A DNA stretch of 64,000 nucleotides from the NCBI GenBank assembly GCA_032718475.1, contig JAUCBJ010003901.1, positions 1 to 64,000 of the forward strand, in the 5' to 3' direction. Shown piece after piece: positions 46,901 through 60,500 of this stretch (positions are counted from its first letter, which is position 1; each line of letters begins with the position of its first letter). Origin of the DNA: Nemertoderma westbladi (taxonomy: Eukaryota > Xenacoelomorpha > Nemertodermatida > Nemertodermatidae). The notes beneath the pieces were generated by a model. It was not told the DNA's origin and ran no database searches. It saw only the letters and a program-made list of their open reading frames with translations. Made by a program: the position numbers and the translations under genes.

Positions 46901-49900
46901 GTGTTCGCCTTTAACGAGAACTACCCTTGTTTACTTATAGTGTGTTTTTGTTTACAGTGTTCGCCTTTGACGAGAACTACGCTTGTTTACTTATAGTGTG
47001 TTTTTGTTTTCAGTGTTCGCCTTTGACGAGAACTACTCTTGTTTACTTATAGTGTGTTTTTGTTTACAGTGTTCGCCTTTGGCGATAACTACCCTTGTTT
47101 ACTTATAGTGTGTTTTTGTTTACAGTGTTCGCTTTTGGCGAGAACTACCCTTGTTTACTTATAGTGTGTTTTTGTTTTCAGTGTTCGCCTTTGACGAGAA
47201 CTACCCTTGTTTACTTATAGTGTGTTTTTGTTTACAGTGTTCGCCTTAGGCGATAACTACCCTTGTTTACTTATAGTGTGTTTTTGTTTACAGTGTTCGC
47301 CTTTGGCGAGAACTACCCTTGTTTACTTATAGTGTGTTTTTGTTTTCAGTGTTCGCCTTTGACGCGAACTACCCTTGTTTACTTATAGTGTGTTTTTGTT
47401 TACAGTGTTCGCCTTAGGCGAGAACTACCCTTGTTTACTTATAGTGTGTTTTTGTTTACAGTGTTCGCCTTTGGCGAGAACTACCCTTGTTTACTTATAG
47501 TGTGTTTTTGTTTTCTGTGTTCGCCTTTGACGCGAACTACCCTTGTTTACTGATAGTGTGTTTTTGTTTTCAGTGTTCGCCTTTGAGGAGAACTACCCTT
47601 GTTTACTTATAGTGTGTTTTTGTTTACAGTGTTCGCCTTTGGCGAGAACTACCCTTGTTTACTTATAGTGTGTTTTTGTTTACAGTGTTCGCCTTAGGCG
47701 AGAACTACCCTTGTTTACTTATAGTGTGTTTTTGTTTACAGTGTTCGCCTTTGGCGAGAACTACCCTTGTTTACTTATATTGTGTTTTTGTTTTGTTTGC
47801 CTTTGACAAGAACTACCCTTGTTTACTTATAGTGTGTTTTTGTTTTGTTTTCCTTTGACGAGAACTACACTTGTTTACTTATAGTGTATTTTTGTTTACA
47901 GTGTTCGCCTTTGACGAGAACTACGCTTGTTTACTTATAGTGTGTTTTTGTTTTCAGTGTTCGCCTTTGACGAGAACTACTCTTGTTTACTTATAGTGTG
48001 TTTTTGTTTACAGTGTTCGCCTTTGGCGATAACTACCCTTGTTTACTTATAGTGTGTTTTTGTTTTCAGTGTTCGCCTTTGGCGATAACTACCCTTGTTT
48101 ACTTATAGTGTGTTTTTGTTTTTAGTGTTCGCCTTTGACGAGAACTTCCCTTGTTTACTTATAGTGTGTTTTTGTTTACAGCGTTCGCCTTTGGCGACAA
48201 CTACCCTTGTTTACTTATAGTGTGTTTTTGTTTTGTTCGCCTTCGGCGAGAACTACCCTTGTTTACTTATAGTGTGTTTTTGTTTTCAGTGTTCGCCTTT
48301 GACGAGAACTACCCTTGTTTATTTATAGTGTGTTTTTGTCTACAGTGTTCGCCTTTGGCGAGAACTACCCTTGTTTACTGATAGTGTGTTTTTGTTTACA
48401 GTGTTCGCCTTTGTCGAGAACTACCCTTGTTTACTTATTGTGTGTTTTTGTTTTTAGTGTTCGCCTTTGACGAAAACTACCCTTGTTTACTTATAGTGTG
48501 TTTTTGTTTACAGCGTTCGCCTTTGGCGACAACTACCCTTGTTTACTTATAGTGTGTTTTTGTTTTGTTCGCCTTCGGCGAGAACTACCCTTGTTTACTT
48601 ATAGTGTGTTTTTGTTTTCAGTGTTCGCCTTTGACGAGAACTACCCTTGTTTATTTATAGTGTGTTTTTGTCTACAGTGTTCGCCTTTGGCGAGAACTAC
48701 CCTTGTTTTCTTATAGTGTGTTTTTGTTTGCAGTGTTCGCCTTTGACGAGAACTACCCTTGTTTACTTATAGTGTGTTTTTGTTTACAGTGTTCGCCTTT
48801 GACGAGAACTACCCTTGTTTACTTATAGTGTGTTTTTGTTTTGTTTGCCTTTGACGAGAACTACCCTTGTTTACTTATAGTGTGTTTTTGTTTACAGTGT
48901 TCGCCTTTAACGAGAACTACCCTTGTTTACTTATAGTGTGTTTTTGTTTACAGTGTTCGCCTTTGACGAGAACTACGCTTGTTTACTTATAGTGTGTTTT
49001 TGTTTTCAGTGTTCGCCTTTGACGAGAACTACTCTTGTTTACTTATAGTGTGTTTTTGTTTACAGTGTTCGCCTTTGGCGATAACTACCCTTGTTTACTT
49101 ATAGTGTGTTTTTGTTTACAGTGTTCGCTTTTGGCGAGAACTAACCTTGTTTACTTATAGTGTGTTTTTGTTTTCAGTGTTCGCCTTTGACGAGAACTAC
49201 CCTTGTTTACTTATAGTGTGTTTTTGTTTACAGTGTTCGCCTTAGGCGATAACTACCCTTGTTTACTTATAGTGTGTTTTTGTTTACAGTGTTCGCCTTT
49301 GGCGAGAACTACCCTTGTTTACTTATAGTGTGTTTTTGTTTTCAGTGTTCGCCTTTGACGCGAACTACCCTTGTTTACTTATAGTGTGTTTTTGTTTACA
49401 GTGTTCGCCTTAGGCGAGAACTACCCTTGTTTACTTATAGTGTGTTTTTGTTTACAGTGTTCGCCTTTGGCGAGAACTACCCTTGTTTACTTATAGTGTG
49501 TTTTTGTTTTCAGTGTTCGCCTTTGACGCGAACTACCCTTGTTTACTTATAGTGTGTTTTTGTTTACAGTGTTTGCCTTTGGCGAGAACTACCCTTGTTT
49601 ACTGATAGTGTGTTTTTGTTTACAGTGTTCGCCTTAGGCGAGAACTACCCTTGTTTACTTATAGTGTGTTTTTGTTTACAGTGTTCGCCTTTGGCGAGAA
49701 CTACCCTTGTTTACTTATAGTGTGTTTTTGTTTACAGTGTTCGCCTTTGGCGAGAACTACCCTTGTTTACTTATAGTGTGTTTTTGTTTTCTGTGTTCGC
49801 CTTTGACGCGAACTACCCTTGTTTACTGATAGTGTGTTTTTGTTTTCAGTGTTCGCCTTTGAGGAGAACTACCCTTGTTTACTTATAGTGTGTTTTTGTT

Positions 49901-52900
49901 TACAGTGTTCGCCTTTGGCGAGAACTACCCTTGTTTACTTATAGTGTGTTTTTGTTTACAGTGTTCGCCTTAGGCGAGAACTACCCTTGTTTACTTATAG
50001 TGTGTTTTTGTTTACAGTGTTCGCCTTTGGCGAGAACTACCCTTGTTTACTTATATTGTGTTTTTGTTTTGTTTGCCTTTGACAAGAACTACCCTTGTTT
50101 ACTTATAGTGTGTTTTTGTTTTGTTTTCCTTTGACGAGAACTACACTTGTTTACTTATAGTGTATTTTTGTTTACAGTGTTCGCCTTTGACGAGAACTAC
50201 GCTTGTTTACTTATAGTGTGTTTTTGTTTTCAGTGTTCGCCTTTGACGAGAACTACTCTTGTTTACTTATAGTGTGTTTTTGTTTACAGTGTTCGCCTTT
50301 GGCGATAACTACCCTTGTTTACTTATAGTGTGTTTTTGTTTTCAGTGTTCGCCTTTGGCGATAACTACCCTTGTTTACTTATAGTGTGTTTTTGTTTTTA
50401 GTGTTCGCCTTTGACGAGAACTTCCCTTGTTTACTTATAGTGTGTTTTTGTTTACAGCGTTCGCCTTTGGCGACAACTACCCTTGTTTACTTATAGTGTG
50501 TTTTTGTTTTGTTCGCCTTCGGCGAGAACTACCCTTGTTTACTTATAGTGTGTTTTTGTTTTCAGTGTTCGCCTTTGACGAGAACTACCCTTGTTTATTT
50601 ATAGTGTGTTTTTGTCTACAGTGTTCGCCTTTGGCGAGAACTACCCTTGTTTACTGATAGTGTGTTTTTGTTTACAGTGTTCGCCTTTGTCGAGAACTAC
50701 CCTTGTTTACTTATTGTGTGTTTTTGTTTTTAGTGTTCGCCTTTGACGAAAACTACCCTTGTTTACTTATAGTGTGTTTTTGTTTACAGCGTTCGCCTTT
50801 GGCGACAACTACCCTTGTTTACTTATAGTGTGTTTTTGTTTTGTTCGCCTTCGGCGAGAACTACCCTTGTTTACTTATAGTGTGTTTTTGTTTTCAGTGT
50901 TCGCCTTTGACGAGAACTACCCTTGTTTATTTATAGTGTGTTTTTGTCTACAGTGTTCGCCTTTGGCGAGAACTACCCTTGTTTACTGATAGTGTGTTTT
51001 TGTTTACAGTGTTCGCCTTTGTCGAGAACTACCCTTGTTTACTTATTGTATGTTTTTGTTTTTAGTGTTCGCCTTTGACGAAAACTACCCTTGTTTACTT
51101 ATAGTGTGTTTTTGTTTACAGTGTTCGCCTTTGTCGAGAACTACCCTTGTTTACTTATTGTGTGTTTTTGTTTTTAGTGTTCGCCTTTGACGAAAACTAC
51201 CCTTGTTTACTTATAGTGTGTTTTTGTTTACAGTGTTCGCCTTTGACGAGAACTACCCTTGTTTACTTAGAGTGTATTTTTGTTTACAGTGTTCGCCTTT
51301 GACGAAAACTACCCTTGTTTACTTATAGTGTGTTTTTGTTTGCAGTGTTCGCCTTTGACGAGAACTACCCTTGTTTACTTATAGTGTGTTTTTGTTTACA
51401 GTGTTCGCCTTTGACGAGAACTACCCTTGTTTACTTATAGTGTGTTTTTGTTTTGTTTGCCTTTGGCGAGAACTACGCTTGTTTACTGATAGTGTATTTT
51501 TGTTTACAGTGTTCGCCTTTGACGAAAACTACCCTTGTTTACTTATAGTGTGTTTTTGTTTACAGTATTCGCCTTTGACGAGAACTACCCTTGTTTTCTT
51601 ATAGTGTGTTTTTGTTTGCAGTGTTCGCCTTTGACGAGAACTACCCTTGTTTACTTATAGTGTGTTTTTGTTTACAGTGTTCGCCTTTGACGAGAACTAC
51701 CCTTGTTTACTTATAGTGTGTTTTTGTTTTGTTTGCCTTTGACGAGAACTACCCTTGTTTACTTATAGTGTGTTTTTGTTTACAGTGTTCGCCTTTAACG
51801 AGAACTACCCTTGTTTACTTAGTGTGTTTTTGTTTACAGTGTTCGCCTTTGACGAGAACTACGCTTGTTTACTTATAGTGTGTTTTTGTTTTCAGTGTTC
51901 GCCTTTGACGAGAACTACTCTTGTTTACTTATAGTGTGTTTTTGTTTACAGTGTTCGCCTTTGGCGATAACTACCCTTGTTTACTTATAGTGTGTTTTTG
52001 TTTTCAGTGTTCGCCTTGGGCGATAACTACCCTTGTTTACTTATAGTGTGTTTTTGTTTTTAGTGTTCGCCTTTGACGAGAACTTCCCTTGTTTACTTAT
52101 AGTGTGTTTTTGTTTACAGCGTTCGCCTTTGGCGACAACTACCCTTGTTTACTTATAGTGTGTTTTTGTTTTGTTCGCCTTCGGCGAGAACTACCCTTGT
52201 TTACTTATAGTGTGCTTTTGTTTTCAGTGTTCGCCTTTGACGAGAACTACCCTTGTTTATTTATAGTGTGTTTTTGTCTACAGTGTTCGCCTTTGGCGAG
52301 AACTACCCTTGTTTACTGATAGTGTGTTTTTGTTTACAGTGTTCGCCTTTGTCGAGAACTACCCTTGTTTACTTATTGTGTGTTTTTGTTTTTAGTGTTC
52401 GCCTTTGACGAAAACTACCCTTGTTTACTTATAGTGTGTTTTTGTTTACAGCGTTCGCCTTTGGCGACAACTACCCTTGTTTACTTATAGTGTGTTTTTG
52501 TTTTGTTCGCTTTCGGCGAGAACTACCCTTGTTTACTTATAGTGTGTTTTTGTTTTCAGTGTTCGCCTTTGACGAGAACTACCCTTGTTTATTTATAGTG
52601 TGTTTTTGTCTACAGTGTTCGCCTTTGGCGAGAACTACCCTTGTTTACTGATAGTGTGTTTTTGTTTACAGTGTTCGCCTTTGTCGAGAACTACCCTTGT
52701 TTACTTATTGTATGTTTTTGTTTTTAGTGTTCGCCTTTGACGAAAACTACCCTTGTTTACTTATAGTGTGTTTTTGTTTACAGTGTTCGCCTTTGTCGAG
52801 AACTACCGTTGTTTACTTATTGTGTGTTTTTGTTTTTAGTGTTCGCCTTTGACGAAAACTACCCTTGTTTACTTATAGTGTGTTTTTGTTTACAGTGTTC

Positions 52901-54500
52901 GCCTTTGACGAGAACTACCCTTGTTTACTTAGAGTGTATTTTTGTTTACAGTGTTCGCCTTTGACGAAAACTACCCTTGTTTACTTATAGTGTGTTTTTG
53001 TTTGCAGTGTTCGCCTTTGACGAGAACTACCCTTGTTTACTTATAGTGTGTTTTTGTTTACAGTGTTCGCCTTTGACGAGAACTACCCTTGTTTACTTAT
53101 AGTGTGTTTTTGTTTTGTTTGCCTTTGGCGAGAACTACGCTTGTTTACTGATAGTGTATTTTTGTTTACAGTGTTCGCCTTTGACGAAAACTACCCTTGT
53201 TTACTTATAGTGTGTTTTTGTTTACAGTATTCGCCTTTGACGAGAACTACCCTTGTTTTCTTATAGTGTGTTTTTGTTTGCAGTGTTCGCCTTTGACGAG
53301 AACTACCCTTGTTTACTTATAGTGTGTTTTTGTTTACAGTGTTCGCCTTTGACGAGAACTACCCTTGTTTACTTATAGTGTGTTTTTGTTTTGTTTGCCT
53401 TTGACGAGAACTACCCTTGTTTACTTATAGTGTGTTTTTGTTTACAGTGTTCGCCTTTAACGAGAACTACCCTTGTTTACTTATAGTGTGTTTTTGTTTA
53501 CAGTGTTCGCCTTTGACGAGAACTACGCTTGTTTACTTATAGTGTGTTTTTGTTTTCAGTGTTCGCCTTTGACGAGAACTACTCTTGTTTACTTATAGTG
53601 TGTTTTTGTTTACAGTGTTCGCCTTTGGCGATAACTACCCTTGTTTACTTATAGTGTGTTTTTGTTTACAGTGTTCGCTTTTGGCGAGAACTACCCTTGT
53701 TTACTTATAGTGTGTTTTTGTTTTCAGTGTTCGCCTTTGACGAGAACTACCCTTGTTTACTTATAGTGTGTTTTTGTTTACAGTGTTCGCCTTAGGCGAT
53801 AACTACCCTTGTTTACTTATAGTGTGTTTTTGTTTACAGTGTTCGCCTTTGGCGAGAACTACCCTTGTTTACTTATAGTGTGTTTTTGTTTTCAGTGTTC
53901 GCCTTTGACGCAAACTACCCTTGTTTACTTATAGTGTGTTTTTGTTTACAGTGTTCGCCTTAGGCGAGAACTACCCTTGTTTACTTATAGTGTGTTTTTG
54001 TTTACAGTGTTCGCCTTTGGCGAGAACTACCCTTGTTTACTTATAGTGTGTTTTTGTTTTCAGTGTTCGCCTTTGACGCGAACTACCCTTGTTTACTTAT
54101 AGTGTGTTTTTGTTTACAGTGTTTGCCTTTGGCGAGAACTACCCTTGTTTACTGATAGTGTGTTTTTGTTTACAGTGTTTGCCTTAGGCGAGAACTACCC
54201 TTGTTTACTTATAGTGTGTTTTTGTTTACAGTGTTCGCCTTTGGCGAGAACTACCCTTGTTTACTTATAGTGTGTTTTTGTTTACAGTGTTCGCCTTTGT
54301 CGAGAACTACCCTTGTTTACTTATAGTGTGTTTTTGTTTTCAGTGTTCGCCTTTGACGCGAACTACCCTTGTTTACTGATAGTGTGTTTTTGTTTTCAGT
54401 GTTCGCCTTTGAGGAGAACTACCCTTGTTTACTTATAGTGTGTTTTTGTTTGCAGTGTTCGCCTTTGACGAGAACTACCCTTGTTTACTTATAGTGTGTT
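44000..54500. repeat. Higher-order repeats of about 1.7-2.4 kb in the 56-mer array
   Basis: Ordered variant series recur. The 45495 series is at 47655 and 49931 (offsets 2,160 and 2,276). The 45991 series is at 48151, 50427 and 52089 (2,160, 2,276 and 1,662). The 44047 series is at 46487, 51371 and 53033. Marks include GACAAGAAC, TTTTCCTTTGACG, TTTCTGTG, GAGGAGAAC, TTATTGTG, TTACAGCG and CTTATATTGTG. Copies differ by whole units. Confidence 0.88.
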
Positions 54501-57500
54501 TTTGTTTACAGTGTTCGCCTTTGGCGAGAACTACCCTTGTTTACTTATAGTGTGTTTTTGTTTACAGTGTTCGCCTTAGGCGAGAACTACCCTTGTTTAC
54601 TTATAGTGTGTTTTTGTTTACAGTGTTCGCCTTTGGCGAGAACTACCCTTGTTTACTTGTAGTGTGTTTTTGTTTTGTTTGCCTTTGGCGAGAACTACGC
54701 TTGTTTACTGATAGTGTGTTTTTGTTTACAGTGTTCGCCTTTGGCGAGAACTACCCTTGTTTACTTATAGTGTGTTTTTGTTTACAGTGTTCGCCTTAGG
54801 CGAGAACTACCCTTGTTTACTTATAGTGTGTTTTTGTTTGCAGTGTTCGCCTTTGACGAGAACTACCCTTGTTTACTTATAGTGTGTTTTTGTTTACAGT
54901 GTTCGCCTTTGGCGAGAACTACCCTTGTTTACTTATAGTGTGTTTTTGTTTACAGTGTTCGCCTTTGACGAGAACTACCCTTGTTTACTTATAGTGTGTT
55001 TTTGTTTACAGTGTTCGCCTTTGACGAGAACTACCCTTGTTTACTTATAGTGTGTTTTTGTTTTGTTTGCCTTTGACGAGAACTACCCTTGTTTACTTAT
55101 AGTGTGTTTTTGTTTACAGTGTTCGCCTTTAACGAGAACTACCCTTGTTTACTTATAGTGTGTTTTTGTTTACAGTGTTCGCCTTTGACGAGAACTACGC
55201 TTGTTTACTTATAGTGTGTTTTTGTTTTCAGTGTTCGCCTTTGACGAGAACTACTCTTGTTTACTTATAGTGTGTTTTTGTTTACAGTGTTCGCCTTTGG
55301 CGATAACTACCCTTGTTTACTTATAGTGTGTTTTTGTTTACAGTGTTCGCTTTTGGCGAGAACTACCCTTGTTTACTTATAGTGTGTTTTTGTTTTCAGT
55401 GTTCGCCTTTGACGAGAACTACCCTTGTTTACTTATAGTGTGTTTTTGTTTACAGTGTTCGCCTTAGGCGATAACTACCCTTGTTTACTTATAGTGTGTT
55501 TTTGTTTACAGTGTTCGCCTTTGGTGAGAACTACCTTTGTTTACTTATAGTGTGTTTTTGTTTTCAGTGTTCGCCTTTGACGCGAACTACCCTTGTTTAC
55601 TTATAGTGTGTTTTTGTTTACAGTGTTTCGCCTTAGGCGAGAACTACCCTTGTTTACTTATAGTGTGTTTTTGTTTACAGTGTTCGCCTTTGGCGAGAAC
55701 TACCCTTGTTTACTTATAGTGTGTTTTTGTTTTCAGTGTTCGCCTTTGACGCGAACTACCCTTGTTTACTTATAGTGTGTTTTTGTTTACAGTGTTTGCC
55801 TTTGGCGAGAACTACCCTTGTTTACTGATAGTGTGTTTTTGTTTACAGTGTTCGCCTTAGGCGAGAACTACCCTTGTTTACTTATAGTGTGTTTTTGTTT
55901 ACAGTGTTCGCCTTTGGCGAGAACTACCCATGTTTACTTATAGTGTGTTTTTGTTTACAGTGTTCGCCTTTGGCGAGAACTACCCTTGTTTACTTATAGT
56001 GTGTTTTTGTTTTCAGTGTTCGCCTTTGACGCGAACTACCCTTGTTTACTGATAGTGTGTTTTTGTTTTCAGTGTTCGCCTTTGAGGAGAACTACCCTTG
56101 TTTACTTAGTGTGTTTTTGTTTGCAGTGTTCGCCTTTGACGAGAACTACCCTTGTTTACTTATAGTGTGTTTTTGTTTACAGTGTTCGCCTTTGGCGAGA
56201 ACTACCCTTGTTTACTTATAGTGTGTTTTTGTTTACAGTGTTCGCCTTAGGCGAGAACTACCCTTGTTTACTTATAGTGTGTTTTTGTTTACAGTGTTCG
56301 CCTTTGGCGAGAACTACCCTTGTTTACTTATAGTGTGTTTTTGTTTTGTTTGCCTTTGGCGAGAACTACGCTTGTTTACTGATAGTGTGTTTTTGTTTAC
56401 AGTGTTCGCCTTTGGCGAGAACTACCCTTGTTTACTTATAGTGTGTTTTTGTTTACAGTGTTCGCCTTAGGCGAGAACTACCCTTGTTTACTTATAGTGT
56501 GTTTTTGTTTGCAGTGTTCGCCTTTGACGAGAACTACCCTTGTTTACTTATAGTGTGTTTTTGTTTACAGTGTTCGCCTTTGGCGAGAACTACCCTTGTT
56601 TACTTATAGTGTGTTTTTGTTTACAGTGTTCGCCTTAGGCGAGAACTACCCTTGTTTACTTATAGTGTGTTTTTGTTTGCAGTGTTCGCCTTTGACGAGA
56701 ACTACCCTTGTTTACTTATAGTGTGTTTTTGTTTACAGTGTTCGCCTTTGGCGAGAACTACCCTTGTTTACTTATAGTGTGTTTTTGTTTACAGTGTTCG
56801 CCTTTGGCGAGAACTACCCTTGTTTACTTATAGTGTGTTTTTGTTTACAGTGTTCGCCTTAGGCGAGAACTACCCTTGTTTACTTATAGTGTGTTTTTGT
56901 TTACAGTGTTCGCCTTTGGCGAGAACTACCCTTGTTTACTTATAGTGTGTTTTTGTTTGCAGTGTTCGCCTTTGACGAGAACTACCCTTGTTTACTTATA
57001 GTGTGTTTTTGTTTACAGTGTTCGCCTTTGGCGAGAACTACCCTTGTTTACTTATAGTGTGTTTTTGTTTACAGTGTTCGCCTTAGGCGAGAACTACCCT
57101 TGTTTACTTATAGTGTGTTTTTGTTTACAGTGTTCGCCTTTGGCGAGAACTACCCTTGTTTACTTATAGTGTGTTTTTGGTTTGTTTGCCTTTGGCGAGA
57201 ACTACGCTTGTTTACTGATAGTGTGTTTTTGTTTACAGTGTTCGCCTTTGACGAGAACTACCCTTGTTTACTTATAGTGTGTTTTTGTTTTGTTTGCCTT
57301 TGACGAGAACTACCCTTGTTTACTTATAGTGTATTTTTGTTTACAGTGTTTGCCTTTAACGAGAACTACCCTTGTTTACTTATAGTGTGTTTTTGTTTAC
57401 AGTGTTCGCCTTTGACGAGAACTACGCTTGTTTACTTATAGTGTGTTTTTGTTTTCAGTGTTCGCCTTTGGCGATAGTTTCTTTGACGATTGTTTACTTA

Positions 57501-60500
57501 TAGTGTGTTTTTGTTTACAGTGTTCGCCTTTGGCGATAACTACCCTTGTTTACTTATAGTGTGTTTTTGTTTTTAGTGTTCGCCTTTGACGAGAACTTCC
57601 CTTGTTTACATATAGTGTGTTTTTGTTTTGTTTGCCTTTGGCGAGAACTACGCTTGTTTACTGATAGTGTGTTTTTGTTTACAGTGTTCGCCTTTGACGA
57701 GAACTACCCTTGTTTTCTTATAGTGTGTTTTTGTTTGCAGTGTTCGCCTTTGACGAGAACTACCCTTGTTTACTTATAGTGTGTTTTTGTTTACAGTGTT
57801 CGCCTTTGACAAGAACTACCCTTGTTTACTTATAGTGTGTTTTTGTTTTGTTTGCCTTTGACGAGAACTACCCTTGTTTACTTATAGTGTGTTTTTGTTT
57901 TGTTTGCCTTTGACGAGAACTACACTTGTTTACTTATAGTGTATTTTTGTTTACAGTGTTCGCCTTTGACGAGAACTACGCTTGTTTACTTATAGTGTGT
58001 TTTTGTTTTCAGTGTTCGCCTTTGACGAGAACTACTCTTGTTTACTTATAGTGTGTTTTTGTTTACAGTGTTCGCCTTTGGCGATAACTACCCTTGTTTA
58101 CTTATAGTGTGTTTTTGTTTACAGTGTTCGCCTTTGGCGATAACTACCCTTGTTTACTTATAGTGTGTTTTTGTTTTTAGTGTTCGCCTTTGACGAGAAC
58201 TTCCCTTGTTTACTTATAGTGTGTTTTTGTTTACAGCGTTAGCCTTTGGCGACAACTACCCTTGTTTACTTATAGTGTGTTTTTGTTTTGTTCGCCTTCG
58301 GCGAGAACTACCCTTGTTTACTTATAGTGTGTTTTTGTTTTCAGTGTTCGCCTTTGACGAGAACTACCCTTGTTTATTTATAGTGTGTTTTTGTCTACAG
58401 TGTTCGCCTTTGGCGAGAACTACCCTTGTTTACTGATAGTGTGTTTTTGTTTACAGTGTTCGCCTTTGTCGAGAACTACCCTTGTTTACTTATAGTGTGT
58501 TTTTGTTTTCAGTGTTCGCCTTTGACGCGAACTACCCTTGTTTACTTATAGTGTGTTTTTGTTTACAGTGTTTCGCCTTAGGCGAGAACTACCCTTGTTT
58601 ACTTATAGTGTGTTTTTGTTTACAGTGTTCGCCTTTGGCGAGAACTACCCTTGTTTACTTATAGTGTGTTTTTGTTTTCAGTGTTCGCCTTTGACGCGAA
58701 CTACCCTTGTTTACTTATAGTGTGTTTTTGTTTACAGTGTTTGCCTTTGGCGAGAACTACCCTTGTTTACTGATAGTGTGTTTTTGTTTACAGTGTTCGC
58801 CTTAGGCGAGAACTACCCTTGTTTACTTATAGTGTGTTTTTGTTTACAGTGTTCGCCTTTGGCGAGAACTACCCATGTTTACTTATAGTGTGTTTTTGTT
58901 TACAGTGTTCGCCTTTGGCGAGAACTACCCTTGTTTACTTATAGTGTGTTTTTGTTTACAGTGTTCGCCTTTGGCGAGAACTACCCTTGTTTACTTATAG
59001 TGTGTTTTTGTTTTCAGTGTTCGCCTTTGACGCGAACTACCCTTGTTTACTGATAGTGTGTTTTTGTTTTCAGTGTTCGCCTTTGAGGAGAACTACCCTT
59101 GTTTACTGATAGTGTGTTTTTATTTTCAGTGTTCGCCTTTGAGGAGAACTACCCTTGTTTACTTATAGTGTGTTTTTGTTTACAGTGTTCGCCTTTGGCG
59201 ATAACTACCCTTGTTTACTTATAGTGTGTTTTTGTTTACAGTGTTCGCCTTTGGCTATAACTACCCTTGTTTACTTATAGTGTGTTTTTGTTTTTAGTGT
59301 TCGCCTTTGACGAGAACTTCCCTTGTTTACTTATAGTGTGTTTTTGTTTTGTTTGCCTTTGGCGAGAACTACGCTTGTTTACTGATAGTGTGTTTTTGTT
59401 TACAGTGTTCGCCTTTGACGAGAACTACCCTTGTTTTCTTATAGTGTGTTTTTGTTTGCAGTGTTCGCCTTTGACGAGAACTACCCTTGTTTACTTATAG
59501 TGTGTTTTTGTTTACAGTGTTCGCCTTTGACGAGAACTACCCTTGTTTACTTATAGTGTGTTTTTGTTTTGTTTGCCTTGGACGAGAACTACCCTTGTTT
59601 ACTTATAGTGTGTTTTTGTTTTGTTTGCCTTTGACGAGAACTACACTTGTTTACTTATAGTGTATTTTTGTTTACAGTGTTCGCCTTTGACGAGAACTAC
59701 GCTTGTTTACTTATAGTGTGTTTTTGTTTTCAGTGTTGCCTTTGACGAGAACTACTCTTGTTTACTTATAGTGTGTTTTTGTTTACAGTGTTCGCCTTTG
59801 GCGATAACTACCCTTGTTTACTTATAGTGTGTTTTTGTTTACAGTGTTCGCCTTTGGCGATAACTACCCTTGTTTACTTATAGTGTGTTTTTGTTTTTAG
59901 TGTTCGCCTTTTACGATAACTTCCCTTGTTTACTTATAGTGTGTTTTTGTTTACAGCGTTCGCCTTTGGCGACAACTACCCTTGTTTACTTAAAGTGTGT
60001 TTTTGTTTTGTTCGCCTTCGGCGAGAACTACCCTTGTTTACTTATAGTGTGTTTTTGTTTTCAGTGTTCGCCTTTGACGAGAACTACCCTTGTTTACTTA
60101 TAGTGTGTTTTTGTCTACAGTGTTCGCCTTTGGCGAGAACTACCCTTGTTTACTGATAGTGTGTTTTTGTTTACAGTGTTCGCCTTTGGCGATAACTACC
60201 CTTGTTTACTTATAGTGTGTTTTTGTTTTTAGTGTTCGCCTTTGACGAGAACTTCCCTTGTTTACTTATAGTGTGTTTTTGTTTACAGCGTTAGCCTTTG
60301 GCGACAACTACCCTTGTTTACTTATAGTGTGTTTTTGTTTTGTTCGCCTTCGGCGAAAACTACCCTTGTTTACTTATAGTGTGTTTTTGTTTTCAGTGTT
60401 CGCCTTTGACGAGAACTACCCTTGTTTATTTATAGTGTGTTTTTGTCTACAGTGTTCGCCTTTGGCGAGAACTACCCTTGTTTACTGATAGTGTGTTTTT

